From Ichthyophis bannanicus (taxonomy: Eukaryota > Chordata > Amphibia > Gymnophiona > Ichthyophiidae), in assembly GCA_033557465.1 (NCBI GenBank), contig CM066033.1, positions 19,469,080-19,533,079 on the forward strand: a DNA stretch of 64,000 nt, read 5' to 3'. A program made the translations under genes and the position numbers. Position 1 is the first letter of the stretch, and each line of letters opens with the position of its first letter. The notes under the pieces are model-generated. The model saw only the letters and a program-made list of their open reading frames with translations. It was not told the origin of the DNA and did not search any database. Shown piece after piece: positions 1 through 10,764 of this stretch.

Positions 1-125
1 TCTCAGCATTACATGCTGTTTGCCACCCCATCCATGCAGGTGCACGGTCGGGCACCACAATGTCCCAGCCATTGCCCTACCCCCTGATGCAGACACATCC
101 TAGCCAATCCGCCCTGTGTTCAGGC
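1..125. repeat. Dispersed repeat segment, second copy near 46253-46390
   Basis: The segment runs through a trinucleotide pattern around 'tgctgt..gccacc', 'caggcactacaatg' and 'catcctggctag' that reappears, diverged, at about 46253-46390 in the same orientation. No protein is recognisable. It is probably an unclassified interspersed repeat cut by the window edge. The family is unknown to me. Confidence 0.5.
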
Positions 126-127
126 CA

Positions 128-200
128 TACCCACCAATTTATTTATTTATCAAGGCGGTTTACATTGAACTGAAGGTTTTACAATGAACATGTTCTTTGA
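128..200 (-). repeat. LINE/SINE 3' tail fragment
   Basis: The run 'atttatttatttatcaaggcggtttacattgaac' (read in parts) is the reverse complement of the tail 'gtaaaccgc...aaataaata' seen on the SINE at 62701-62990 and on the L2-like LINEs here. It is a short 3'-end fragment on the minus strand. Confidence 0.6.
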
Positions 201-264
201 CCTATTCAACAATACCTTGCTCCTCATCATCATATTTGCAGGCGAACGCTGAAAACAGCTTAGG

Positions 265-350
265 CCAGGGTGCTGGAGAACTCCAAGTCCTGGTGTGGCA
301 ACAATCCAGCCTGGTTTTTCATGATGTCCCTAATGAATATTCATCAGAGT
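265..350. repeat. hAT-type MITE fragment
   Basis: The order 'aactccaagtcctggtg', 'cagcctggtttttcatgatgtccctaatgaatattcat' (in parts) resembles the left half of the more complete MITE at 46922-47118, which has 'ctccagtcctgg' then 'cgggttttcatgctgtccctcatgaatatgcat'. The right half and a target duplication are not visible. Confidence 0.45.
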
Positions 351-589
351 GCTTGGGGAGGGAGCCACAAGTCCCCCTGGGTTGATACCACAAGCAGGGA
401 TTCATTTGCCAGTTTGGGGTCACTTTGGCTGCTGATACCCAGACTCAGGAAACGAACCTGCAACAACATTTCCCCTTGCCTCTATTTTGCACAAACTCAT
501 AGATGTCTGCTGAGGGAAGAGGTGGGGAGATGGGGTTCAAAGAGACAAGATAAACTATCATGTTAGAAGAGGGCAGGGGCTCTGGGACT

Positions 590-945
590 GTATGAGGCAT
601 CGTTTTGATTGGTGTTATCTAAACCTATTGGTGTCGAATCTTGAGACAGTGTGTGGGTGCAGGGGTGGTTGTACTGTGTGTGTGGGTGTAGTACAGGGAT
701 TGGGATGTCTCTTTGGGTACGTGGTTCGTGTGTGGGTTTTTGGTGCGTGCTGCATGGCTGGATTTGCATGGGTGCGTTACTGCAGGACTAGGGTGTAATG
801 TTCGTGGTGCGGTGTGGTGTTTTTGAGATTTGTTGGTGTGTGAGTGCACATGTGTGTCTGGTGTATCTATGTACAGTATCTGTGCGGTTGCAGGACCTGG
901 TGTAGGTGTGCGTTTGTGTGTGAGTGTGTGTAGCCATCCTCGGTG
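590..945. repeat. GT-rich low-complexity tract
   Basis: This is an irregular GT/GGT-rich stretch with many 'gtgtgtg' and 'gtgggt' words on the plus strand. Reading frames through it on both strands reflect base composition and are not genes. Confidence 0.8.
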
Positions 946-969
946 TTGTAGAATAGGGTTTATTTTAAA

Positions 970-1075
970 ATCAGGATTTTATTTATTTATTTAGAAGGAT
1001 TTAGTATACCGCTTTATCATTAAATCAAATTTAACAACTCAAAATAAACAAAAAAAAATTCTCACAGCCATTACC
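970..1075 (-). repeat. LINE/SINE 3' tail fragment
   Basis: 'atttatttatttagaaggatttagtataccgctttatc' (in parts) is another reverse-complement copy of the shared L2/SINE tail. The following bases to about 1350 are AT-rich and show nothing I recognise. Confidence 0.55.
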
Positions 1076-1596
1076 TATGATTATAAATAAACTACATAAC
1101 TAGAAAACAAAATAGGCTTATGAGAAATAGCCCATATCAAGGAGAGAAAGGCTAAAAAATTTTAAAACACAAAAATCATAAAAACAGAGGATACACCTCA
1201 AAACATAACAGTGGTCAATACTAATCGGTCCACATTTCCAGCTCCAGATCAAAAAACTAAGCAATACTGTTGTCAATCAGAAAATTTTCTAAACGCATAG
1301 GTTCCATAAAGATATAATTATTCCTGTAAAATGAAACAAGATATTTACAAGGGAACCTTAGAAAAGTGTACCACCAGCACCTTAGCACACTGGGAAAGAA
1401 ATGATTTTCTCCTAACATGAGTGTCTCATGTTAAATCTTGGAGGCGAGGCTCTAGCCCTTGTGTTTATTTAAAGCTGACTGATAAAGATTTACCCCTCCC
1501 AGAGGTTTCTGCCTTTAAGGACACAAAGCCTGGCATAGATGTTTGTTGCTCAGCACTGGAAATTACAAACCTGACAAGGCAGAGTGCAAACAACAA

Positions 1597-1808
1597 TTCC
1601 TTAGCGTCCCTCTAGTCCAGTCCCGGAACCATAGAGTTGTCAACCTCCTCCAGCAGCCTTGGAGACTGAAATACATCATCGCTTTGCTGGCACCAGTATA
1701 AGTAGGCAAGGACCGCCCCCTCTCACCAGTACTTTCAGTCTCCAAGCAGCTTGGAGGTTCTGAGCCCAGGGCTGGGCTCAGTGAGAACAAATAAGCAGAG
1801 CTTGGGTT
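1597..1808 (+). mobile_element. Isolated DIRS-type terminal segment with flanking 39-bp repeats
   Basis: It begins 'ttccttagcgtccctctagt' and carries the 'cagtccagtcc' motif found at all DIRS termini of this window (35508, 49130, 59325, 59870). It ends with 'gctgggctcagtgagaacaaataagcagagctt', close to 35655-35705. Inside it, 'cttggagactgaaa' and 'tttcagtctccaag' form an inverted pair. It lacks all coding parts. The same 39 bases flank it at 1558-1596 and 1809-1847 with one mismatch, which is an unusual target structure for a DIRS remnant. Confidence 0.6.
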
Positions 1809-1984
1809 GGAAATTACAAACCTGACAAGGCAGACTGCAAACAACAAATCCCAAAGCTGATTACAATCGACAAACCTCTGAAATTTCCAGAAGTAAAGGA
1901 CTTTTAGTCAGCAAAAGGGGTGGGGGAGGAGGAGGAGGTTGGCTCTTTGCCTCAGACTGTAGACCTCTGCAATTGGTTAAAACA

Positions 1985-2085
1985 TCTTGATTTTTATTTA
2001 TTTATTTTATTTATTTATTTACTTCTCTTATATACCGTGCTATTAAAATCAGTGCGGTTTACAATTGAACAAAAAACATACTTAA
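1985..2085 (-). repeat. SINE/LINE 3' tail fragment
   Basis: 'cttctcttatataccgtgc' followed by 'cagtgcggtttacaattgaac' matches, nearly base for base, the tail of the minus-strand SINE at 62715-62775. Only the 3' tail remains. Confidence 0.65.
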
Positions 2086-2689
2086 ATTATGGCAGTTCAG
2101 TTGCTGGTCAGCTTCTGGCTAAGAAGCATCATCAAGAGGCTGCTTCTTGCTTTTGGATAGAAAAACTTTAGAATTGGGCTTCAGTTTGTCCTCTAGAGTT
2201 CCAATCCTTGGACTCAGACTTAAAAAAAGCAGAAAGAATTTATTCTATCCCAGCTCTGGGGTCAGAATTCAGAGGGAAAAGATTCTGCATTTCTTGACAA
2301 ACAAAATTACAATCCAAAACTGTGAGATCTTAATCATACGTAAATTAAAGAAAAGCAGGATTTTTCCAGGATTTAGATGGAGCTGGACCTGCATCTGGAT
2401 CCTAACAATTATAGTATAACATTCACAAAATCACTGGATTTAAATTACCAAATTGACCATTTTCGCTGGTGTTAGAAAACAAAACCAAACTTCCTTGGTT
2501 ACTCTTGTCAGCCAGCAGTATAAATGTTAATTTATATATTTTAAACTAGTTACCTTAATTGCGGATTTATTTTGGATGATATTATTCAATGGTTCTATTT
2601 CTGTATTTGATTTGCTTTGGTAAGTATTGTATTTTTTGTGAGTTGTTTCTTGTGCACGTATTTGTTTACATTTATTCTGAACACAGTGC

Positions 2690-4190
2690 ATTACACAGAA
2701 CAATCACACCAAATTAATGCATGCAAGAAGCAATATCACACCGACTTAATAATGACATCCCTTAACAAACCATGGGAGTTATTCAAAAATTATTTGCTTC
2801 TTCACCAAGGTCTGGCCTTCGCGCAATGAGGAAGACATGATTGACCCACTTCTTATAAAGCAGACTCCCTCAATACTTAATTCAAGCTGCAACCCAAGAA
2901 ATATCTCCATCCTTCGCAATAGACCACAACATCCAATGATCCCCTCCTCGGAACCTTTGGTGATTCTTCCATGTGTCTTCACTAGAACACCTGGGGAAGA
3001 TAATAATGAGTATGAACACAACTATGTCACCCCTAGACTCTTGCCTGGTCTCCTGGATTAAGATCATGATTCAGCAACTCTGCCCTATTCTACAGAACAT
3101 CATGCAGCTCTCTCTCGGTCATGGATGTGTACCTACCATACTCAAATATGCAACAGTTTGACCAGTCTTAAAAAGTACAAGTGCTGACCCCAAGGATCCA
3201 AACAGGAGTATATTGATAACCATTCTCCACTGGCCAACACCAACACAGCTTCAAACCCCAAAACAGTGTGGAAACACTTTTCACCTCACTCTTAGACAAC
3301 CTTCTGCTAGGTCTAGATAAAATTAAAAGTGGCTTCCTTCTCATATTTAAGGATATCACAGCAGCCTTTGATTCAATTAAAACATAATATCATACTGAGA
3401 TGGCTACAGGAAATAGGGCTCCATGGCATTACCCTGAAATGTTTCAGGGCCTTTCTGACATAATAGATCATCCACAGGGCTTCCCACAAGGCTCGGCTCT
3501 CTCAGCCATCATCTTTAATATTTACATTCAGCCTCTATGTAAAATCATGAATCTCTACAAGATACAATATAGAATTTATGCTGATGACATTATGGTCTTT
3601 GCCTCTTTTAACGTAGGTCAACCCGATCTCTCTAATCAAATGGCATGCTTGAAAGCAATGGCGGACTGGCTACAACAACAAAACCTTAATATAAACTACA
3701 AGAAAACTGAAGCGCTCTTTGCGACCAGGAACACATCCTTTACCCCACCGAGGTCCCTCAAATTCCTGCATAACGATATAAGAGTTAAAGAATATGCAAC
3801 TGGATCGGAAAGTAATCATTTCAAATACATATTTCCAGATCAACAAAAAGCAGCGTACTTCAAGCTAAATATAGTACTAAGGCTCAAACCACTACTTGAC
3901 CAGACACACTTTTGCACAGTGTGTCAGGCCATGATTATGCCAATACTAGACTATTGTAATGTGATATATCAAGGACTCCCAAAACAAGCCACGTTTCGGT
4001 TACAACTAGTACAGAACACACTGCTCCAATAATTACAGGAACTGCAAGAAATGATCATATTACTCCAACTTTGAAGCAGCTCCACTGTTTGCCGATGGAC
4101 TCCCGCACCAAGTACAAATTATTACTCATAATCTTTAAGATCACCCAACAGTTATACCTAGAATCACTTCAGTCACTGGTCACCAAGGAG
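2690..4190 (+). pseudogene. L2-like non-LTR retrotransposon, broken reverse transcriptase
   Basis: This is a relic of an L2-type LINE ORF2. The linker before the RT lies at about 2690-2830 and 2973-3160. The RT palm begins near 3300 (conceptual 'FDSIK', then 'FPQGSALSAIIFNIYIQPL'). The catalytic 'YADDIMVF' lies at about 3577-3600, and the thumb follows with 'PILDYCNVIYQGLP' near 3940-3975 and 'LKQLHCLPMDSRTKYKLLLI' near 4065-4130. Homology ends near 4190. The minus-strand copy at 25.9-29.4 kb is the same subfamily and serves as internal confirmation. There are many stops and frame changes, and the 5' end with its endonuclease is missing. Confidence 0.8.
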
Positions 4191-4224
4191 CGCAGAAGGG
4201 AGGCACCTCCTGCAGGCACAAGGC

Positions 4225-4640
4225 AGCACAAAGGAGCAGGAGAGCCATACCACTGGAGGAAAGTGCTTTATTAATAACAGCCCCGGCGAGCTTAACAGAG
4301 CCGTGAGAGGGAAACTCACCCTTCACAGCTCTGAAAGCCGCACCGAGGAGAGTGATTGAGGCGGGCTCGGCCGGGCCGGCCGTGGGGGGGGGGGGGGGCC
4401 GCAGGAGACACTTGACTGCGGGAGACACTTGATTCTGCCGTTGCCAAGGCAGCAGCAGCAAGTTTCTTTTTTCTCTTTAAGTGGTTGATGGGCAGAATGT
4501 TGTTTGCACGGGGCCCCCTGAAACCCGGGGCCTTGTGCAAACAACATTCTTGCTCAATGGACGGGCCGGCCCTGCGCATGCGTGCCACACCAGCTAAGAG
4601 ATGCAGTTCCACATACTGTGTGAAATATAAAGACAGTGCA
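4225..4640. mobile_element. hAT-related non-autonomous fragment with hairpin
   Basis: The stretch 'gcttaacagagccgtgagag', a long G run at 4384-4398 and 'gattctgccgttgccaaggc' are shared with the hAT-like elements at 16.4 and 39.8 kb. At 4494-4550 the words 'agaatgttgtttgcac' and 'gtgcaaacaacattct' form a hairpin with a GC-rich loop, followed by 'ggccggccctg'. No transposase is present. It directly follows the broken L2-like LINE. The boundaries are approximate. Confidence 0.55.
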
Positions 4641-4949
4641 AAGTTCAATCATTAAATTAAAAATAAAATTATTTTTCTACTTTTGTAGTCTGACAATTTT
4701 TGATCATGTTAGTCCCGATCTGAGGTTCCTGTTTTTCCTCTGTCTTCTCTTAGCTCTCTGCCATTTCTGGTCTCTCCTTTTGCTTTCTTCGTTTTCTTCA
4801 ATCAGCCTTTTTCCAGTCCCAGTAACCCTCCCCAGTATCAGCCCCCTTTACAACCTTCCCCTCCCAGTGTCAAGCCCCTTGCATTCCCAGCACTGCCACT
4901 GGTGTCTATTCCCTTCTAGTCCCCCTCCTCCATCGTCCAGCCCCTTCTA

Positions 4950-5720
4950 GTCCAAATACCATCCCAGGTATCAGCGAACCTCCAGTCCCAGAGCCTCCTC
5001 CCATGTCAGTTCCCTTCCAGTCACCTCTTCTCTGTCCATCCCCCTTCCAGTCCCATCCCTAAGTGTCAGCTCCCTTCCAGCTCCCCCACCCCCCGTGTCT
5101 GCTCCCTTCCAGCTCCCTGCAGTGTCTGCTCTCTTGTAGCCCCCCATATCTGTTCCCTTTCAGCTCCCCCAGTGTCTGCTCCCTTCCAGCTCCACCAGTG
5201 TCTGCTCCCTTGTAGCCTCCCATGTCTGCTCCCTTCCAGCTCCCCAGTGTCTACTCCCTTGTAGCCCCTATGTCTGCTCCCTTTCAGCTCCCCCAGTGTC
5301 TGCTCCCTGTAGCCCCTTTACTCCCTTCCAGCTTCCCCCCTCCCGGGTCTGCACCCTGCCAGCTCACCCCTCACCCCCGGGTCTGCACCCTTCCAGCTCC
5401 CTGCAGTATCTTCTCTCTTGTAGCCCCCCGTGTCTGCTCCCTTTCAGCTTCCCCAGTGTCTGCTCCCTTTCAGCTTCCCCAGTGTCTGCTCCCTTCCAGC
5501 TCTGCCAGCGTCTGCTCCCTTGTAGCCCCCATGTTTACTCCCTTCCAGCTTCCCCACCCCCTGGGTCTGCCCACTTCCAGCTCACCCCCGTGGTCTGCTC
5601 CCTTACAGCTCCCTGCAGTGTCTGCTCTCTTGTAGCCCCCATGTCTACTCCCTTCCAGCTCCACCCCCCAGGTCTGCTTTCTTCCAGCTCCCCCCACCAC
5701 CCCCACCCCGAGTCTGCTCC
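4950..5720 (+). repeat. CT-rich minisatellite, unit about 26 bp
   Basis: More than twenty degenerate units of the type 'tgtctgctcccttccagctc' plus 'ccccag' are arranged in tandem, interspersed with 'ttgtagccccc' variants. The open frames through it, with MSAPFQLP-like repeats, follow from the repeat unit and carry no sign of selection. The left border grades into C/T-rich sequence from about 4720. Confidence 0.85.
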
Positions 5721-5759
5721 CTTCTGGCCCCCTTCCTCCTCTCCTCAACTCATCCTACC

Positions 5760-6420
5760 AAAAGCGACAGCAGCCGTGGGAACATTTCTCTGTTACGGCC
5801 ACTCTGCTCTCTTTTAAACTGCTGGATCCTGGAGCTTGCAGCAGTAACAAGCATTTCCTGTTTCCTGCAATTGACTCCTGGTTTGTAGTTGCTGGCCCTG
5901 GGGGGAGGGAAGGCTTTGGGTGCTGGGAGAGAGCTGTGATTGGAGTGAGAGAGCTGAGGAGTTAGGCTTTATGATGGAAAACCTCTGCACAAAAATATAT
6001 GACTAAAACATGCAGAATTTAAAATACTGTGAGCAAAGTTTTCTCAATTTTTGTGTGGTGTAGCAGCAGCTTAAACACTGATCTTCCCTCTGCTGCCTGA
6101 GACACCCTGTCTATCTGCCATCTCTGCAGATCCACCTTAAGGAGGCGGGCTCCTACATTATGATGTCACGACAGCATACTGAGCATGCTCTATCCTGTTT
6201 CCTTAATTCCTTCCTCTAATGTCTACAAAGTTTGCAAAGAGAAGGACTTGTGTTAGAAGCAGGAACTTGGTGTTTCCCCAGGACAGGAAATCCCTGCAAG
6301 CCCCAGCCCCTGATCTGCAAATGGGAGAGAAGGGACTATGTGAGACCTTTAGGAATTAGTCCAGCGTCCTTCTGCCTTATTCATCCTTCCATTAACAGGG
6401 AATTCTTCTCAGCAGCCTAA
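5760..6420 (+). promoter_or_regulatory. Possible upstream/5'UTR region of the KRAB gene
   Basis: This is the stretch between the minisatellite and the first coding exon, and it has no recognisable repeat. It contains 'attatgatgtcacgacagc' at about 6157-6175, which includes a CRE/AP-1-like 'tgatgtca'. A 5'UTR is expected here, but I see no clear TATA box or defined start site, so the role is inferred only from position. Confidence 0.3.
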
Positions 6421-6422
6421 GA

Positions 6423-6470
6423 ATGCAGAAGGAAAACAGGAGGGAAATGTCTGCCTTGGGTTCTGATAAG
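6423..6470 (+). CDS. KRAB gene, coding exon 1 (start exon)
   Basis: This is the probable start exon. It contains two in-frame ATGs, at 6423 and 6447, and encodes up to MQKENRREMSALGSDK. It ends at a strong donor, AG|gtaaga, at 6471. Joined in phase 0 to the exon at 8056 it gives a short leader and then the KRAB-A box, the normal layout of KRAB zinc-finger genes. The 6447 ATG (MSALGSDK) is my preferred start because short leaders of that type are usual before a KRAB box. The upstream ATG is also open. No transcript evidence can be seen here. Confidence 0.7.
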
Positions 6471-7289
6471 GTAAGAATTGTTTATTCTCCTCTTCTGCAC
6501 AGGGCATCAGCATTTCAAAGAAAACGTTTGCAAATGCTGCTCTTGCAACTTTTCCTCCTTGACCTTGCTGCAGGAACGTTGTGTTAGAGCTGTGTTATAG
6601 CTCAGAGCAGTTTTCTAATGCAAGATTAATGCATATTTTTATTTTGCTCCCAAAATATACATTAACAATATGTAATGCTAAATAGCTCTGTGCAAAAGAA
6701 GACAGAGGGTGGAAGACATGTGCACATGGGTTTAAACTACTTGCAGCCAGCAGCAAAAAGGTCAGATGGCTCAAAGAGCCTCCTTCACCTGCCTGAAACT
6801 CCCCGATCCTAAAGATCCCAACAGCCCTCACCCTGATTCCTCTAAAAAACATCACTGGTAACCTGGTGGCCCTGGTCCCCCACACCCTGAACTCTTAAAA
6901 AAAAAGCCATAAACTAGTGACCCTTAGCTCCCCCACCCCTGAATCCCACAAAATAAATTGGTTGCCCAAGAGACCACTACACCCCCAACCCCTGGCACTC
7001 TGCAGTCCCTCCCCTCTAGTATCTCTGATCCTCCCATCCTGGTATCTTTTTCATAGGGAGGCAGGAGTGATGCCTACATCTTCCTGCCTCTGCACCACCA
7101 TCCTGGAAAATGGCAGCACCGGACCCCATGAGGGGTATCCTGGGACATACCTTGTCTGGTTATTCTGCCAAATAAGGCAGAATCTATGCCCTGTGCTGCT
7201 CTTTCAGCTTTTTCTCCTCCTCTTTCCCAGTTTGTCTTTTTCTGAAATGGAGGAATAGCCTACTAGTGCATGTAAGAGTGCTGCTGAAT
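6471..7289. other. Intron 1, no recognised element in first part
   Basis: The first part of intron 1 is ordinary AT/CT-mixed sequence. The C-rich stretch at 6780-7050 carries no recognisable protein or repeat. Confidence 0.5.
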
Positions 7290-7650
7290 TTCCTAACCTG
7301 AAGACCGGCTACTCCAATCGATGTCTAGCAGGTTGCAGTTTCCTGCCAATAACACGTCCTCCTTAATGCCCACCTTTTGTGTGTCATCAGTCATATCTTT
7401 GTGCAGTTCCTTCATCTGATCTGCAGATCTGTAGATCACATGAATGCACACAGGGGTACTATGGCTTCTTTCTGTCGCGTCCCACAGTGCTTCCTGTGCC
7501 CTCTGCATTTCATCCACTTTGATACTGTTTCTGACTTAAAGAGCTACTCTACTCCTTTTGCTGCCATCTTTGTCTTGAGCATATTATTACCTGAGACGGC
7601 TGTATCCCATTCATGAGAGTCGCTAATCCACTTCTCTGTAATAATGCACT
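7290..7650 (-). pseudogene. CR1 endonuclease fragment
   Basis: Read on the minus strand, 'ITEKWISDSHEWDTAVSG' (about 7650-7595) and, after frame breaks, 'LLAGNCNLLDIDW' (about 7360-7320) line up in order with 'ITETWFNESHDWDIAIAG' and 'ILGDFNLPDVDW' of the CR1 ORF2 at 38.8-39.6 kb. It is a short, heavily decayed piece of the apurinic-type endonuclease domain inside intron 1. The catalytic D of GDFN is lost (GNCN). Confidence 0.6.
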
Positions 7651-7659
7651 ATCTTAGAC

Positions 7660-8055
7660 TCTCTCTCTCAGACACACACGTACACGTACACAGACACAGA
7701 CACACTTTTACACTCCGTCTCTTTGTCTGACTCTCAGACGCTTTCTTACTCCTCTCTCCAGGTCTGACCCCAGCACTTTCTACTTTCCTGTCCTCAGTCT
7801 CCAACCCACCAGCCTCCATCACCCCTTCAGCAGTTGTTGCCACCCCCTTTCCAACCCACATAGGCTAGTACCATATCCTCTATCCAATTGCTCATAAAGA
7901 CAGGAGATGAGATTTCCAGAGTTTCTCAGGGGACCAGGCAATCTAAACAAAATACTGGATATTTAGGAGAAAGGAGCTTGCTAATCTCACTGGCAAATTC
8001 TATTCCACACACCCCAGAATGAAAGTGCAGCTGAGTGTCCTGTTTGCTTTTCCAG
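7660..8055. other. Intron 1, CA-rich tract and splice acceptor region
   Basis: An imperfect CA/TACA tract lies at about 7668-7712. The remainder is unremarkable. A pyrimidine tract 'tgtttgcttttccag' ends at 8055 and serves the KRAB exon. Confidence 0.6.
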
Positions 8056-8182
8056 GCATCGGTCACATTCAGGGACGTCGCTGCTTACTTCTCAGAAGTG
8101 GAGTGGGGCATTCTGGGAGAATGGCAGCAGGAGCTGTACAAGAAGGTTATCAAGGAGATTCACGGCATTCTGATATCACAAG
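8056..8182 (+). CDS. KRAB-A box exon (coding exon 2)
   Basis: This 127-base exon, the standard KRAB-A size, is flanked by a cttttccag acceptor and a gtaaat donor. It starts in phase 0 and leaves in phase 1. It encodes [12 protein letters not shown], then [19 protein letters not shown] and [11 protein letters not shown]. The consensus KRAB-A residues VTF-DVA--F---EW--L---Q--LY--V are all present. KRAB-A boxes recruit the TRIM28 corepressor in tetrapods, but whether this early-diverging version binds it cannot be judged here. It is the strongest host-gene signal in the window. Confidence 0.93.
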
Positions 8183-8782
8183 GTAAATCTGCTCATCTAG
8201 CGTCTGCCATGTAAGACTCATTGCGAGATGTGCGCTGCCATTCTATCTAGACAGGAGAAATCCCAAGTATCAGGCCCCAGAGACCCCTGAAATGTAGAGC
8301 CTGGCTTGTGATTCCATCTCATATCCAGCAGGAGGTGCTGATGCTCTCTGGAAGCCAGTGACAGACTCCACTGCTGCGGGCTCTGCAAACGATGTAGCGC
8401 TCAGTGCTGTAAGATCATTGTAAACCATAAATTAGAGGATTCATACAAGACCATCTGGAGTCTGTCTCCCTTTCCTGTGCAAAGACATGTGGCTCAGGAG
8501 AGCAGGAGGGAGGATTTACCTCTCAGACTCCTTTCTGAGAACCCCAGCTCCTACATAAGGCAGTAACCAGATACACAGAGAAGAAGAGAAACGACTGCAC
8601 CTGAAAACCTTCAAGCTTTAATCTTGCAATTGCCTCATCTCACCCAAGCTTTGTCAGAGAAATGCAACCAACCAAAAGATATATAACACACACACCTTCA
8701 TGCCCACACACTGAAACACTGCTTCATCAGAACAGTTCTACGAGTCCTATTTAAATGCAGTTTTCATATTTCTTATTTACAG
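8183..8782. other. Intron 2
   Basis: A 600-base intron between the KRAB exon and exon 3, with donor gtaaat and acceptor 'tttcttatttacag'. I see no element that I can classify. Confidence 0.7.
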
Positions 8783-8896
8783 GTTATTCAATTGTTAATC
8801 CTGATGTCATATTCAAGATTAAAAAGGAAGATGAGAAATATTTCACTCAGCACTGTGAGTGGGAGGGAAAAGAAAACTTTAATGACCCAACGATGA
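8783..8896 (+). CDS. KRAB gene, coding exon 3
   Basis: A 114-base exon with acceptor 'tatttacag' and donor 'gtaagt', phase 1 on both sides. With the preceding G it reads GYSIVNPDVIFKIKKEDEKY, then FTQHCEWEGKENFNDPTM. The 'NPDVIFKIKKEDE' type is a spacer module that commonly follows the KRAB box in amphibian KRAB zinc-finger proteins and takes the place of a KRAB-B box. The frame is intact. Confidence 0.88.
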   Translation, partial: VIQLLILMSYSRLKRKMRNISLSTVSGREKKTLMTQR

Positions 8897-9057
8897 GTAA
8901 GTAAATGTTTTGGATTTAAGGGCTTTGCATTTTGAGATCACAGGAGATGAGGTGATTATTATCAAACATTTGTAGACTTAAAATTAATTTACTAATTTAG
9001 GTTTGTCAGATCATCCCTTATGAATCCTTTTAGATATTTTTTTTTTTTTCATCACAG

Positions 9058-9171
9058 GTCTTCCGATTGTAACATCGGTGTTCTCACTGAGCGTTAAACA
9101 AGAGGATGATCTCCCTGTCATGGATCATCCTGACTCAGAGATGACTGAGCAGATCCAGCCTCCTGTAACAA
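9058..9171 (+). CDS. KRAB gene, coding exon 4
   Basis: This is another 114-base exon, phase 1 on both sides, with a T-rich tract plus 'atcacag' acceptor and 'gtaagt' donor. It encodes LPIVTSVFSLSVKQEDDLPV followed by MDHPDSEMTEQIQPPVT, an acidic linker module. The same length and phase as exon 3 suggests the linker exons arose by duplication and can be included or skipped without changing the frame. Confidence 0.87.
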
Positions 9172-10605
9172 GTAAGTATAAAATTCCTCCTGGACTTCTT
9201 ACTAAGGTCAGCATTTGCCGATTAGGGCTTCAGCGCTGTTGGGATAACAGGCCTTTGTCCTCTCTCTACCTCCCACTGTGTTTCCATTCTTTTGATGGAG
9301 TAGTCTACCTGCGGAGCTGTAGGGGGCAGCTGATGGAGGAGTGAGACCTGTGGCTGGAACAGGGTTGAAGCATGTGTGTGTGGTTAAAAGGGCTGCTGAG
9401 GTTGGGGGTGGTGGAGAGGCTTCTCCATTGTTGCAGGGGGGGGGGGAACATGGTTGATGAGCATGATACCAGCTGATTTAGCCAAGGAGGCATAACCTAA
9501 GAACTTTAGTGGCCCAGGGAAGGTGAAGTTCAGTTTTTGCAGTTCTTGTAGGTTAAGACAAGCCAGAGTAGATAATGCAATTTACAGTAATGCATTTTAA
9601 TACTAATGAACTGACTGAGATGATTATACATTCAATACATATCAACAGTCCTTAAGGGTTTGCGTGCAGGTGTTCAAAGGGTCACTGATGTGCTGTGAAG
9701 CTTTTAGGCAGGTCCGAGTTGGCTCTGGCAGAGGTAAGGTGAGCAACGGGGTGCAAATGTTCAAAGGGGCACTGCACTGCTCTGCTCTGCTGCTATTGCC
9801 CTCCCCCAAATGGTGCTGCTGTAGGCCGACATCTGGTCCAGTTTGTGGCTGTGTCCAGCCTTGTTCGGAGAGCAGAGGTGGAAGAGAATATTTGAAGAAT
9901 CAGGGAAGGCTTCCTCTAGCACATTAGCAAGGAAATGCCTGTAAAATTATATATAGGTGATACAATGAGGGCATTCCCAGAGGCCTTTAGCCAGTGCTGG
10001 AGAAAGGGGACTTCTTGCATATTTGGTGACCTCGTTGGAAGAGCAAAGCATGTTGGGAAGACGTGGTTGTGGGGCTGGAAGGGCTGGTGGAGGTGAGACT
10101 GGCCTTGGATCCTAGGCAGTAGTTACTTGGAATCTCCAGCTACTGCTCAAATTAAGCTGAAAATTCAAAACCCAACAGTCATGAACAACGAGGAAATGAA
10201 TTTCAGCTGCATTAAAATAAGCACAGATCACCCAAATCCGATATCACGGTATCCCGGGGTGAGATGAAAACATTTAATAAAGTTGGGGCCAAACAGACCC
10301 CTGAGGGCCACATAATGACAGTAGGTAGATTGCAGAGACTATTAGCATTTATTGACACCTAAAAAACATGTCTTGATGAATAGGAACAGAAGCAATTCAG
10401 AGCGACATCAGTAAAGCCAGTTTGTTCTAAGCGTGTTTAATCGAAGGGTTTGGTTGATTACAGCAAAGCTGCCCTTAGGTGACGCTGCATTACCAGGATG
10501 TGTCTAAGGCTATCCTGGCAGCTAACTCTCTCATTCAGCTTAACTGACGTTGCTCTTTCTGTTCTATGTCCACAGCCAAACGCAGATCAGTGCGTGGAGG
10601 ATGGG
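9172..10605. other. Intron 4, first part without classified element
   Basis: A poly-G run lies at 9437-9448. A loosely repeated 'gttcaaaggg(t/g)cact' appears at about 9672 and 9759. No protein homology or terminal repeats are evident over this 1.4 kb. It is probably decayed TE and unique intron sequence. Confidence 0.5.
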
Positions 10606-10609
10606 GGAG

Positions 10610-10695
10610 TTATTTATTTTGGTATTTATCTATTTTAAGACTGGGTAGTTTGCAATTTAACATACATAATATTTACATAAATAAAATAACATCAC
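10610..10695 (-). repeat. LINE/SINE 3' tail fragment, diverged
   Basis: 'ttatttattttggtatttatc' then 'gtttgcaatttaacatac' is a decayed reverse-complement copy of the L2/SINE tail. Confidence 0.4.
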
Positions 10696-10764
10696 AAGCA
10701 TACACATAAAAACTAGTGATCTGCTCAGCAGCAACTTTCTCAAAGTTCTGCGGCAAAAGGAATA

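Noticed and set aside
592..849. Open frames on both strands in the GT-rich tract
   Set aside because: Low-complexity composition explains them. No motif is present.
5222..5817. Long overlapping open frames with MSAPFQLP-type repeats
   Set aside because: They are produced by a 26-base CT-rich minisatellite. Frames are open in several registers and on both strands, with no start context or domain.
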